Of a stretch of 64,000 nt of DNA, positions 35,293 to 43,281 are shown one piece after another. Made by a program: the position numbers and the translations under genes. Every line of letters starts with the position of its first letter. Position 1 is the stretch's first letter. The notes under the pieces were generated by a model. It made no database searches and had not been told where the DNA came from. It worked only from the letters and a program-made list of their open reading frames with translations. Source of the stretch: an uncultured Psychrobacter sp. (lineage in GTDB: Bacteria; Pseudomonadota; Gammaproteobacteria; Pseudomonadales; Moraxellaceae); the NCBI RefSeq assembly GCF_947488565.1, contig NZ_CANKZC010000005.1:62001-126000 (forward strand), written 5' to 3'.

Positions 35293-36278
35293 TAGTATAA
35301 ATCCTTACCATCTACATCTACATATTCCATTTCGTAAGATCTATTGATCAATATATCGAGCATGGCTGTCTCTGACAGCCCTTTTACTTGCGCCATCTTC
35401 TCTAGCCTATTCTTTGTATTCTTTGTCAATGGCAGATGGTAAGGCTTTTTCGTTTTTCCAGCATCTCGGTATTTTTGCTGACTCCAAGCTCTTTTCATTT
35501 TATCAACAAATAGTGTTCTTTCAGGGGAGGGTACATATTTTTCGATACTCATTAAACTTGAACTATATTCGAATAGGTCTAACGAAGTTAAGACTATATT
35601 CCTAACTAACGAAAAGTTCTCTTGATCAATACCAATACCTAAATATAGGTTTGACTCTTGCAAGTAATTCTTTGTCCATTGTATTTGATGTTCGTCTCCA
35701 ACTTTTAACCATTTTGAGTAGTTATCTGAATTCATTATTTGATCATATATCGATTTAACTTTTTCTAGTACTTTCACTTTTTCATCTAAAGTTAGAACCT
35801 GTTTACCGTTAAATTGCTGAGTTCGAGTTTGAGGTTGTATTGATTGAGGTTGAATATGCTGCGAAGAATAGGCCATTGAATCAAAATATGATTGAATGTG
35901 ATTAAGTATAGTATTTCCATACAAATCTATTTGACCTTCATAGCCAGGAATTTCTTTAAGTATAGAGAGACAGGTAAACTGTGTTCTAGCATTGGTGTCA
36001 AGCCATTCTAAATTTTCATCCGGTAGCAGTACTAATCTTACGTATAACAGATTTTCTTCTACCATTTCCAATACATTCTCTTCCGTATATAAAGAATATA
36101 TCAGCCCTTCTTTGATATTTACTATCTGGATATGGCTAAGTCTACCTTCTAGACGGGGATTTAATAGATTACGAAGTAGCACAGCTTCTCTATCAGAAAT
36201 TTTACCTATTATCTTCTCTAAGAACCTTCTTTTTTCGAAAGCTTCTCTATCTTTAGGATTAGAAAAAGTTATTGCCAT
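35283..36278 (-). CDS. Hypothetical protein with ribbon-helix-helix-like C-terminus
   Basis: A 331-residue protein that I do not recognise. It starts MAITFSNPKDREAFEKRRFLEK; a charged helical N-terminal half, a glutamine/serine-rich linker (SSQHIQPQSIQPQTRTQQ, about residues 138-156), then a helical part and a C-terminal segment PYHLPLTKNTKNRLEKMAQVKG-like that resembles RHH DNA-binding domains (strand, helix, turn, helix with SETAMLDILI). It is convergent with int and overlaps its 3' end by 10 bases. It could be a regulator of the island. AT-rich compared with the chromosome flanks. Confidence 0.7.
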   Translation of the reverse strand: MAITFSNPKDREAFEKRRFLEKIIGKISDREAVLLRNLLNPRLEGRLSHIQIVNIKEGLIYSLYTEENVLEMVEENLLYVRLVLLPDENLEWLDTNARTQFTCLSILKEIPGYEGQIDLYGNTILNHIQSYFDSMAYSSQHIQPQSIQPQTRTQQFNGKQVLTLDEKVKVLEKVKSIYDQIMNSDNYSKWLKVGDEHQIQWTKNYLQESNLYLGIGIDQENFSLVRNIVLTSLDLFEYSSSLMSIEKYVPSPERTLFVDKMKRAWSQQKYRDAGKTKKPYHLPLTKNTKNRLEKMAQVKGLSETAMLDILINRSYEMEYVDVDGKDLYYYL

Positions 36279-36739
36279 AATAAAACTACCTTTGAATCAG
36301 CAAATATCACTCGTGATATTTATATAATATTTACGTTTAATATAGCAGTTATTTTTAAGTTATTCGCAAATTATTCCTGAGTTATTTGTACATATATGCT
36401 AAGCATATGAATACCGTAAAATATAGCATACAGCCTACCAATGCTATCTTTTAAAACAAAAATATCAAAAATTAATTTCCTTACTCCACTTCATCCCAAG
36501 AAAATAGAATTTTATTTTCAAATACGTAACTCCCCAACTGACAAAACACCGTCCAAGCAGGTATCTCATGAATCCTCTATCACGCAGTAGCGGCTTCCTT
36601 CACAAACCACAAATCCGGTAAATAATATTATTAATAACACTACCGTTATTCTCGAGTTGTTTGGCGTCACCAAACAACGTCAGTAAGAAAATATCTGGTT
36701 GCCTTAGTTTATGAACCCATAACCTTAAGGCAATGCAAA
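36279..36739. other. Region upstream of the Rep-like gene (461 bases), possible origin
   Basis: Very AT-rich, no supportable gene. It holds an AT-only stretch near 36621-36640 and a perfect hairpin at 36656-36678 shortly before the HUH-protein gene. This layout fits an origin or nick site for that protein, as inference. Confidence 0.45.
36656..36678. repeat. Perfect hairpin upstream of the HUH Rep-like gene
   Basis: GTTGTTTGG (36656-36664) pairs with CCAAACAAC (36670-36678) around the loop CGTCA. No T-run follows. It lies 60 bases before the gene at 36740. Confidence 0.65.
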
Positions 36740-37678
36740 ATGAAGAACATACTTTTAGGGCACGACTACGTTGTTGCCAAAGTTGATAAACTTGTAAACG
36801 ATATATTCGATCCTAAACTCTCAATTAGTATTCAGCAAATAGTTGAGCATCTGAATACTTACTACCAACTAATGACATCTCACTTTGATGACGAATTGGT
36901 TTATGCCAATTCGATCAAATGGTTTATAGGCAGCTGCTATCTTGTTTGTGGTCATTGCTATCCCAATGAGATTATTTGGAATGAGGCGATGGCAGAGAGT
37001 TTCTTGAATGCGCTAAGTTTTTATCAGTACGAGTATGCCACTGATAAGGCAGATTTTGCTTTTCAAGAAGAGCGCAATAGCCAATCACTTATGGAGTATA
37101 TGAATTATTACTTAGAGAAATACGCACGTGTACTCATCGTAAGAGTAGATCTTAAATTGAAAGTAGAGTTTGCACACCTTGTTAACGCTGAAACTTTTCA
37201 GGGTTTTATGAAGCAGCTTATGAGGGTTATTCAAAGAGATAAGGAAATAGAGAAAAAGAGAAAAGCTAATAGTAGTATGAATAGCGACAAAGGCTGCTTT
37301 GAAGATCTAAGGGGTTATGCTTGGGCTATAGAGCAAGGTGTTGAGACTGGTGGCTTACACTGTCACTTGGTTTTGATTTATAACGGTGACAAGCGTCAGA
37401 AAGACTGGTTCTTAGGAGAAGCTGTCAGTAAGAGATGGTTTGAGATTACAGAGGGTATAAGCCATCATTTTAACTGTAATACCACTGAGTATAAACAAGA
37501 ACAACAACGTAGAGGTAAGCTCGGTATCGGGATGATTTATAGAGACAAGCCTTTAGAGGTGAATAACGCCATTAATGCAGCGCTATATCTAACTCGCCCC
37601 AACAAGTATGAGCAACGCCTTAAATCTTGGCCACTTAACATGCGTAGCTTTGGTCGAGGGGCTCTACCTAATAGCTAG
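36740..37678 (+). CDS. YagK/YfjJ-type (inovirus Gp2-like) HUH replication protein
   Basis: A 312-residue protein. The C-terminal half fits the YagK/YfjJ (inovirus Gp2-like) domain: ARVLIVRVDLKL (strand 1), then AWAIEQGVETGGLHCHLVLIYNG with the HxH metal motif near residues 206-210, GIGMIYRDK, AINAALYLTRPNKYE carrying candidate catalytic Tyr residues, and a terminal FGRGALP. The N-terminal 130 residues look helical. Such proteins are thought to act as rolling-circle Rep or relaxase-like enzymes of integrative elements. Start ATG at 36740 has AAGG-like bases nearby. A terminator follows. Confidence 0.78.
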   Translation: MKNILLGHDYVVAKVDKLVNDIFDPKLSISIQQIVEHLNTYYQLMTSHFDDELVYANSIKWFIGSCYLVCGHCYPNEIIWNEAMAESFLNALSFYQYEYATDKADFAFQEERNSQSLMEYMNYYLEKYARVLIVRVDLKLKVEFAHLVNAETFQGFMKQLMRVIQRDKEIEKKRKANSSMNSDKGCFEDLRGYAWAIEQGVETGGLHCHLVLIYNGDKRQKDWFLGEAVSKRWFEITEGISHHFNCNTTEYKQEQQRRGKLGIGMIYRDKPLEVNNAINAALYLTRPNKYEQRLKSWPLNMRSFGRGALPNS

Positions 37679-37787
37679 GTAGTGCGTAATATAGATGATA
37701 ACAAAATAATTTCAAATACATACTATTTTAATGAGATGGCGCATTGGTAGTTAGTAAAGCGCCTAATCCAATCAACATTTAATCAAT

Positions 37788-37815
37788 AAAGGTCTGCCTC
37801 GTGCAGGCCTTTTTT
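37788..37815 (+). terminator. Terminator after the Rep-like gene
   Basis: AAAGGTCTGC and GCAGGCCTTT arms (one G-T pair) then a T-run ending at 37815. Confidence 0.85.
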
Positions 37816-37839
37816 ATGCCCAAAATAAAAGGAGTGTTT

Positions 37840-38121
37840 ATGAAAACCATCTGTCCATGTTGTCAGTCAACTGCGGTCTATGAGATGACTGATGGCATCA
37901 GTATCAATTTGATCGACCAGCTGTTGTCTCCTACGGTTCTAGTCAGCCTTGGCGTTAGTCTGTGTAAGACGCTTAAGGTTCATCCTGCTATAGGCGTGGT
38001 TGTAGGTACGACAGTCGCAGTACTGATTGAGATGACTCAGTCTCATCAAGCGCCACCGATGCTAGTCAATCAGCAATATCGCTGTGATGAGTGCTCCCAT
38101 GTATTCACCTCACTTCATTAA
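37840..38121 (+). CDS. Small zinc-ribbon protein with hydrophobic core
   Basis: A 93-residue protein starting MKTICPCCQSTAVYEM. Cysteine pairs at the N-terminus (CPCC) and the C-terminus (CDECSHVF) could form one zinc ribbon, with a 50-residue hydrophobic middle (LLSPTVLVSLGVSLCKTL, AIGVVVGTTVAVLIEM) inserted between. The ATG at 37840 has AAGGAG at good spacing; the frame extends upstream into the previous terminator. Family not recognised. Confidence 0.7.
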   Translation: MKTICPCCQSTAVYEMTDGISINLIDQLLSPTVLVSLGVSLCKTLKVHPAIGVVVGTTVAVLIEMTQSHQAPPMLVNQQYRCDECSHVFTSLH

Positions 38122-38182
38122 CTCTCAACTCAACTCTCTAACTTATTCAGTTATAAACTATCAATAAAAAGGAAATATTATC

Positions 38183-39175
38183 ATGGCACATTTAATCGAA
38201 AACATGGCTTATGTTGGCGATACCCCTTGGCACGGCTTAGGTAGCCAGTTGCCAAAGAATCAACCTATTGAAGTCTGGGCTCGTGAGGCTGGTATGGATT
38301 GGCGTATCGAGTCCTCCGAGGTCAGCTACATGGCAAGCAATGAAAAAGGGCAAAGCCTGATCATGCCCTTTGATAGCAATAAGGTGTTATATCGCTCAGA
38401 TACGCTTGAGCCGTTATCGGTAGTCAGTCAGCGCTACCAAGAAGTACAACCGCGTGAAATTCTAGAGTTCTATCGTGACTTAACCGAGCACTCACACTTT
38501 GAGCTTGAGACCGCTGGCGTTTTAAAGGGTGGTCGTAAGATGTGGGCTCTTGCTCGTACAGGTCAGTCCATGACCCTAAAGGGCGGTGATGTTAGTAATG
38601 GCTACCTTTTACTGGCTACCGCTTGTGATGGGACGTTAGCAACGACAGCGCAGTTCACCAATATCCGTGTGGTGTGTAATAACACCTTAGCGGTCAGCCT
38701 TGCTGACGGTAGTGGCGGTGTGGTGAAAGTACCTCATAGTACCTCGTTTGATGCCGATCGCGTCAAGCAGCAGTTAGGCGTATCGGTTAAGCAGTGGAAC
38801 GAGCACATGTATGAGATGAAGCAGTTGTCTGAGCGCCGTGTCACTCAGGCAGAAGCGGCAAACTATCTTAATCGAGTCTTCAACGATCAAGATAACGACA
38901 TCATCTTGTTTAACAGCGCTAAAAAGGAAAAAGACGCCGTACCGAATGCTCGCGCCATGAATCAGGTGATGAGTATGTTTAACGGCCAAGGTCGCGGGGC
39001 GGATTTAGACTCAGCGCGTGATACCGCTTATGGCCTCTTGTCTGCTATGACAGAGTATGTGGATCATGAGCGTAGAGCGATGTCTACCGATCACAGACTA
39101 GACTCTGCTTGGTTCGGCGCAGGCGCTAAGCTTAAAGACAAAAGCCTAGAGGAAGCCTTTAGCCTCATTGCCTAA
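38183..39175 (+). CDS. DUF932 phage/plasmid-like protein
   Basis: A 330-residue protein with the typical DUF932 features: AYVGDTPWHGLG near the start, VSQRYQEVQPREILEFYRDL, and FTNIRVVCNNTLAVSL. These proteins occur in plasmids, ICEs and phages beside recombination genes; the molecular role is unproven. Good ribosome site (AAAAGGAAA) before the ATG. It is followed by its own terminator and then the YqaJ nuclease gene. Confidence 0.85.
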   Translation: MAHLIENMAYVGDTPWHGLGSQLPKNQPIEVWAREAGMDWRIESSEVSYMASNEKGQSLIMPFDSNKVLYRSDTLEPLSVVSQRYQEVQPREILEFYRDLTEHSHFELETAGVLKGGRKMWALARTGQSMTLKGGDVSNGYLLLATACDGTLATTAQFTNIRVVCNNTLAVSLADGSGGVVKVPHSTSFDADRVKQQLGVSVKQWNEHMYEMKQLSERRVTQAEAANYLNRVFNDQDNDIILFNSAKKEKDAVPNARAMNQVMSMFNGQGRGADLDSARDTAYGLLSAMTEYVDHERRAMSTDHRLDSAWFGAGAKLKDKSLEEAFSLIA

Positions 39176-39198
39176 ATTTAGTAGCACACTCAACAATT

Positions 39199-39226
39199 AA
39201 ACCACACCTAAGCGCGTGGTTTTTTT
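39199..39226 (+). terminator. Terminator after the DUF932 gene
   Basis: AAACCAC (39199-39205) pairs with GTGGTTT (39216-39222), then a T-run. Confidence 0.85.
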
Positions 39227-39270
39227 ATGCCTATTATTTGATTTCAATCAATTTATCGAAGGAGTTCACT

Positions 39271-40383
39271 ATGAACATGATCGCATTAAACACCAGCACG
39301 CCAGTAAGACGCACTAAGCGTTTAAGCGCTAAGATAAAAGCGCCTGTAACTGACAAAGCTAAAGATAAGAATAAGCGGATCGATCAATCTGTTACTGAGT
39401 CTCATATACCGATGACCCCTAAGCGCCTGGTCAGTACTAAAAACTTAAGCCATGACGAGTGGCTTGAGGTTCGCCGTCAAGGGGTTGGCAGTAGTGATGC
39501 GGCTGCTGCTTGCGGTATTCATCCTTACTTGTCGATGCTAGAGCTATGGCTGATTAAGACGGGACGTACAACCTCAGACTTAGATGAGAGCATCGACGGC
39601 TATGCGCCACTGTATTGGGGTAACACCTTAGAGCCTATTGTAGCTAAATACTACCAAGAAAAGACAGGCAATAAGGTACGGCGCGTAAACGCTATCTTGC
39701 AACACCCTGAGCCCGATAAAGCCTTTATGCTTGCCAATCTTGACTATGCAGTGACAGGTAGCGAGGAAGTGCAAGTACTTGAATGCAAAACCGCTGGTGA
39801 GCATGGCGCGAAATTATGGCGAGATGGCGTACCGTTATACGTGACTTGCCAAGTACAACATCAGCTAGCGGTTACTGGTAAACAAGCCGCTCATATCTGT
39901 GTATTGCTATGCGGACACGAGGCCAAGATCTATAAGGTTGAGCGTGATGAGCGCTTAATTGAATCGATCATCGAGCAAGAGCGTCTGTTCTGGCAGTACG
40001 TAGAGACTGATACACCACCAAACCCTGATCATAGCGAGTCAGCAGCCAAAGCGTTAAAGCTACTTTATCCAACGCCTAAGCCGTCAAGCAAGGTTGATCT
40101 ACGGGAGGATAAAGGCGCTAACAAGCTGTTCGATAAGCTGCTTGGCTATCGCGCGTCAATGGAAGATCTAGAGCAGCATCACGATCAAGTCAAACATCAG
40201 CTGCAAACGCTGATCAAAGACAATGAAGTTGCTGTATTCAATCAAGGCGCAATCTCGTGGAAGCGCTCTAAAGATAGTATTAGTCTTGATAGTAAAGCGG
40301 TGATCAAAGCGCATCCTGAGTTACTCACTCAGTTTAGTAAAACCAAGCAAGGCAGTCGCCGCTTTGTCATCTTAAGCGATTAG
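39271..40383 (+). CDS. YqaJ-type (lambda exonuclease-like) viral recombinase nuclease
   Basis: A 370-residue nuclease of the YqaJ/lambda Exo fold: EWLEVRRQGVGSSDAAAACG, then LYWGNTLEPIVAKYYQEKTG (Glu), ANLDYAV (Asp), VLECKTAGEHG (ExK catalytic pair) and VTCQVQHQLAVTG (Gln). It should digest double-stranded DNA ends 5' to 3' for recombination. The ATG at 39271 has GAAGGAG. An alpha-helical C-terminal region follows the nuclease. No RecT/Bet-like annealing gene is next to it. Confidence 0.88.
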   Translation: MNMIALNTSTPVRRTKRLSAKIKAPVTDKAKDKNKRIDQSVTESHIPMTPKRLVSTKNLSHDEWLEVRRQGVGSSDAAAACGIHPYLSMLELWLIKTGRTTSDLDESIDGYAPLYWGNTLEPIVAKYYQEKTGNKVRRVNAILQHPEPDKAFMLANLDYAVTGSEEVQVLECKTAGEHGAKLWRDGVPLYVTCQVQHQLAVTGKQAAHICVLLCGHEAKIYKVERDERLIESIIEQERLFWQYVETDTPPNPDHSESAAKALKLLYPTPKPSSKVDLREDKGANKLFDKLLGYRASMEDLEQHHDQVKHQLQTLIKDNEVAVFNQGAISWKRSKDSISLDSKAVIKAHPELLTQFSKTKQGSRRFVILSD

Positions 40384-40451
40384 GTGCTTATGTCAAAAGC
40401 ACACTATTTACTCATGCAATAAACCTACTAACTACAGCAAGCGCATAAACG

Positions 40452-40475
40452 CCCACCCTTACAGGTGGGTTTTTT
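40452..40475 (+). terminator. Terminator after the YqaJ gene
   Basis: CCCACC (40452-40457) pairs with GGTGGG (40464-40469), followed by six T. Confidence 0.88.
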
Positions 40476-40515
40476 ATTTGCTCTACCCATTTTATTAAAC
40501 ACAAGGAATACCACT

Positions 40516-41427
40516 ATGATTAAAGGTCTAACCATAACCCCGCCTGTACTCGGTCGTATCAGCATTGGACGTGTCATTGTCAAAGATGGAAAGCGTCTAC
40601 CTGCTAAAGACGATCAATTCACCATTACCAGCCAAGTGCAAAACAAGGACGGCTGGATCAATCATCCGCTTGATGAAAAACTCCGTGCGCACAGTGAAGG
40701 TAAGCTTCGGCAAATACCCGTCCGCATGCTGTTTAATGATCCTGAGCTCAACCTACGAGCCGAGTACACGCTGTTCGATCGTCAAACAGGCAGACCGCTG
40801 TGTGTCGGTGACGGTGAGCTGTGCCAACGTCGAACCGATAACGGTGTGGAGCAAATGCCTTGTCCATCGCCTGATCGTTGCCCATTAGCGCAAGGTGGTG
40901 CCTGTAAACCTTACGGTCGTCTCTACGTTAATCTAAGTGAAGACGATGAGCTGGGTACGTTTATCTTTCGTACGACTGGCTTTAATAGTATTCGCACGCT
41001 TGCGGCAAGACTGCGCTACTTTGCCGCCGTGTCTAGTAACAAGCTGTCTTGCTTGCCGCTGCAACTAACCTTACGAGGGAAAAGCACCACCCAAAGCTAT
41101 CGTACGCCCATCTACTTTGTGGATCTGACACTACGTGATGGGGTAACGCTTAAGGAGGCAGTATCAGATGCGCAAGCGATTAATCATGAACTAAGCGAAC
41201 ACGGCTTTGATCAAGCAGCATTAGAGGCCACAGCAAAGCAAGGCTACGTGAACTCTTGCTTTGAGATCGATAGTGAGGAGGCCTACGAGGTAGATGCGTT
41301 TGATAGTAGCGACGGTGATGATCAAAACGTCGAGGATCAAAAAGATAACTCACCAAAGCCGTTGCCTATGCATGATGTGACAAGCATAAAGCAAGCACTA
41401 CAGCAAAGCGTAACAGCGGTGAGCTAA
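40516..41427 (+). CDS. Recombination directionality factor-like / hydrolase or metal-binding protein
   Basis: A 303-residue protein starting MIKGLTITPPVLGRISIGRV, with KDDQFTITSQVQNKDGWINHPLDEKLR and a Cys cluster (LCVGDGELCQRR ... PCPSPDRCPL ... ACKPYGRLYVNL) that could bind zinc. It resembles phage and ICE proteins usually named hydrolase or metal-binding protein, placed among recombination directionality factor-like families. The ATG at 40516 is preferred over the frame start at 40465, which lies in the terminator. Acidic C-terminus. Confidence 0.7.
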   Translation: MIKGLTITPPVLGRISIGRVIVKDGKRLPAKDDQFTITSQVQNKDGWINHPLDEKLRAHSEGKLRQIPVRMLFNDPELNLRAEYTLFDRQTGRPLCVGDGELCQRRTDNGVEQMPCPSPDRCPLAQGGACKPYGRLYVNLSEDDELGTFIFRTTGFNSIRTLAARLRYFAAVSSNKLSCLPLQLTLRGKSTTQSYRTPIYFVDLTLRDGVTLKEAVSDAQAINHELSEHGFDQAALEATAKQGYVNSCFEIDSEEAYEVDAFDSSDGDDQNVEDQKDNSPKPLPMHDVTSIKQALQQSVTAVS

Positions 41428-41449
41428 GTTAAAGCCATGGCATAAAAAG

Positions 41450-41475
41450 GAGCTGATTCGTTCAGCTCTTTTTTT
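41450..41475 (+). terminator. Terminator after the RDF-like gene
   Basis: GAGCTGA (41450-41456) pairs with TCAGCTC (41462-41468), then seven T; the A-rich left flank extends the stem. Confidence 0.9.
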
Positions 41476-41578
41476 ATGCGTTCAATTCATGCAGGACTCT
41501 ATAGGATGCCGTAAAAAAATATAGGACTCGGTAAGTATATGAGAGGACACGCTCTCATTCACTTATAAGGAGATAATT

Positions 41579-41845
41579 ATGAAACAGTTAAACGCAAGCA
41601 CTCAACAGAATACTTCAATACCAAACAAGCCTCTGATACCTCGCATGCTACCGCTTAAACAAGTCGTATACTATACAGGCCTTAGTAGCACAACAATTTA
41701 CGACATGCTCGATAAAAGATCAGATCGTTATGATTCGACCTTCCCTGTTCAGGTCAAGCTATCAAAAGGTAGAGTGGCATGGGTTGAGAGCGAAGTCTCT
41801 CAGTGGATTGAGAATAAAATAATAGCCAGAACACAGTCACTATAA
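41579..41845 (+). CDS. AlpA-family DNA-binding regulator / excisionase
   Basis: An 88-residue protein with the AlpA-type winged helix: PRMLPLKQVVYYTGLSSTTIYDMLD, FPVQVKLSKGRVAWVESEVSQWI. AlpA proteins act as excisionases or activators of int in P4-like islands. AAGGAG stands at correct distance from the ATG. Last gene of the recombination module; a bidirectional terminator follows. Confidence 0.9.
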   Translation: MKQLNASTQQNTSIPNKPLIPRMLPLKQVVYYTGLSSTTIYDMLDKRSDRYDSTFPVQVKLSKGRVAWVESEVSQWIENKIIARTQSL

Positions 41846-41851
41846 GCAATA

Positions 41852-41880
41852 AACCCCAGTTTGATAAATGAACTGGGGTT
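41852..41880. terminator. Bidirectional terminator between alpA and the TRAP gene
   Basis: Perfect 10-base arms AACCCCAGTT / AACTGGGGTT with a 9-base loop, between convergent genes. Confidence 0.88.
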
Positions 41881-41927
41881 ATATTTTGATATCAGTCATT
41901 ATAACTGAACCAGTTATTCTGAATAAG

Positions 41928-42980
41928 TTATACCTTACATGCTACGCTGGCTGCTTTAGCTTCCTCATAAACACCATAAGCATCTAGCCCTAAAGCACTA
42001 ACGTCATCAAGATATTTTTTTGTACCTTTTTCAAGTGGACCTTTCCAATCCGGATCATTGAGTGGGTCTGGAATATTAACTACTTCATCCCCTCTCTCAA
42101 TCGCTGCTTGTATTTGTGTCGAGTAAGTTTCATCCCACATTGCCCCTACTTTTTTACTAAGCGCCATACCTGAATTGTCATCAACGACTTTTTTCAAGTC
42201 TTCTGGCAAACCTTCGTATTTATCTTTATTCATAGTTACCATTAAAGCAGAGCTATAAAATGGCATGTTAGTATGATACTTCGTCAGTTCATTAAGCTTA
42301 AAAGTTTCCATGGCTTCCCATGGAAAGCTTAAACCATCAACAACACCTCGCTGTAAGGAGGTATATATATCAGTAGCAGGTAACCCCACAGGTGAAGCGC
42401 CCATACTTTCAATGATATCCCCTGCCACTGCCGAAGGTCTACGTATGCGCATACCTTTCATATCTTCAGGAGTTTTTATTATTTTATCTGTACTATGTAA
42501 AGTCCCAGGCCCCGTAGCGAACATAAAAAGCAAATGTGAATCTTCGTACTCACTAGAGATAGTCCCATTTTCATAAAGGGTTTGTAACATACAGCCTGTT
42601 TGTGTTGACGAGTTAGATAATCCTGGAAGTTCTGCAATCTGGGATAGTGGGAATCGACCACTCGTATAACCTTGCACTTGAGAGCCAATATCAATCGTTC
42701 CTTTTACGGCAGACTCATAAGCTGTATCTGCTTTACTAATCGTTGCTGAAGGATATACTTCAACTTTAAGACGACCATTGGAGTCTGCTTCAATTTGCTT
42801 GGCCCATGGTTCAAAAATCTGTTCATTAATGTCAGATGTCGCTGGGTAAAAATGTGAAAAACGTAGAACAGTGGTATCTTGTGATGAGGCAACCTCACTA
42901 CTCTTATCGGTTTCGCCAGAACATCCGATTAAGCTGATAGCTGCAAATGCAGTAATAGAAAATAAAGAGAAAAGTTTCAC
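41928..42980 (-). CDS. TRAP transporter solute-binding lipoprotein (DctP family), orphan
   Basis: A 350-residue protein with a lipoprotein signal (LFSITAFAAISLIGC, lipobox Cys20) and a DctP fold: VLRFSHFYPATSDINEQIFEPWAKQIE, GRLKVEVYPSATI, MKGMRIRRPSAVAGDII, ALPATD-like VGLPATDIYTSLQRGVVDGLSFPW (conserved Arg for carboxylate). TRAP receptors deliver organic acids to DctQM membrane subunits, but no such genes are nearby. Divergent from the alcohol dehydrogenase gene with which it may share control. Confidence 0.88.
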   Translation of the reverse strand: MKLFSLFSITAFAAISLIGCSGETDKSSEVASSQDTTVLRFSHFYPATSDINEQIFEPWAKQIEADSNGRLKVEVYPSATISKADTAYESAVKGTIDIGSQVQGYTSGRFPLSQIAELPGLSNSSTQTGCMLQTLYENGTISSEYEDSHLLFMFATGPGTLHSTDKIIKTPEDMKGMRIRRPSAVAGDIIESMGASPVGLPATDIYTSLQRGVVDGLSFPWEAMETFKLNELTKYHTNMPFYSSALMVTMNKDKYEGLPEDLKKVVDDNSGMALSKKVGAMWDETYSTQIQAAIERGDEVVNIPDPLNDPDWKGPLEKGTKKYLDDVSALGLDAYGVYEEAKAASVACKV

Positions 42981-43281
42981 TATTAATTCCTTTTGATAGT
43001 GATTGCAAGTAGGAGATCATTTGACATAACGTATGGTATGAATCGTTTAAAAATAACAGTTATAGTGATACCAGTCAAATCATTTTACGTATGCCTGAAT
43101 GTGTGTATAATCCGTAGATACTCAAGTTTTATTTTTAAAGGTCGCTAACACTTTCTGCTATTAAACTTAACGTTATCTAGTACGTTAAATGACAAAAATT
43201 AATATAAGATAAATTTCTGTTACTAGTACTTCGAACTTAGCGTTATTTTATATAAAAGACATCTACACAAGGAAGAACAAA
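42981..43281. promoter_or_regulatory. Divergent promoter region, TRAP receptor / Fe-ADH
   Basis: 301 bases without a gene. An inverted repeat TTAACGT (43167-43173) / ACGTTAA (43182-43188) is visible and could be an operator; otherwise nothing recognised. Confidence 0.4.

Noticed and set aside
43141..43190. lux box upstream of the alcohol dehydrogenase
   Set aside because: The TTAACGT/ACGTTAA repeat is too short and does not match the 20-base lux-type palindrome.
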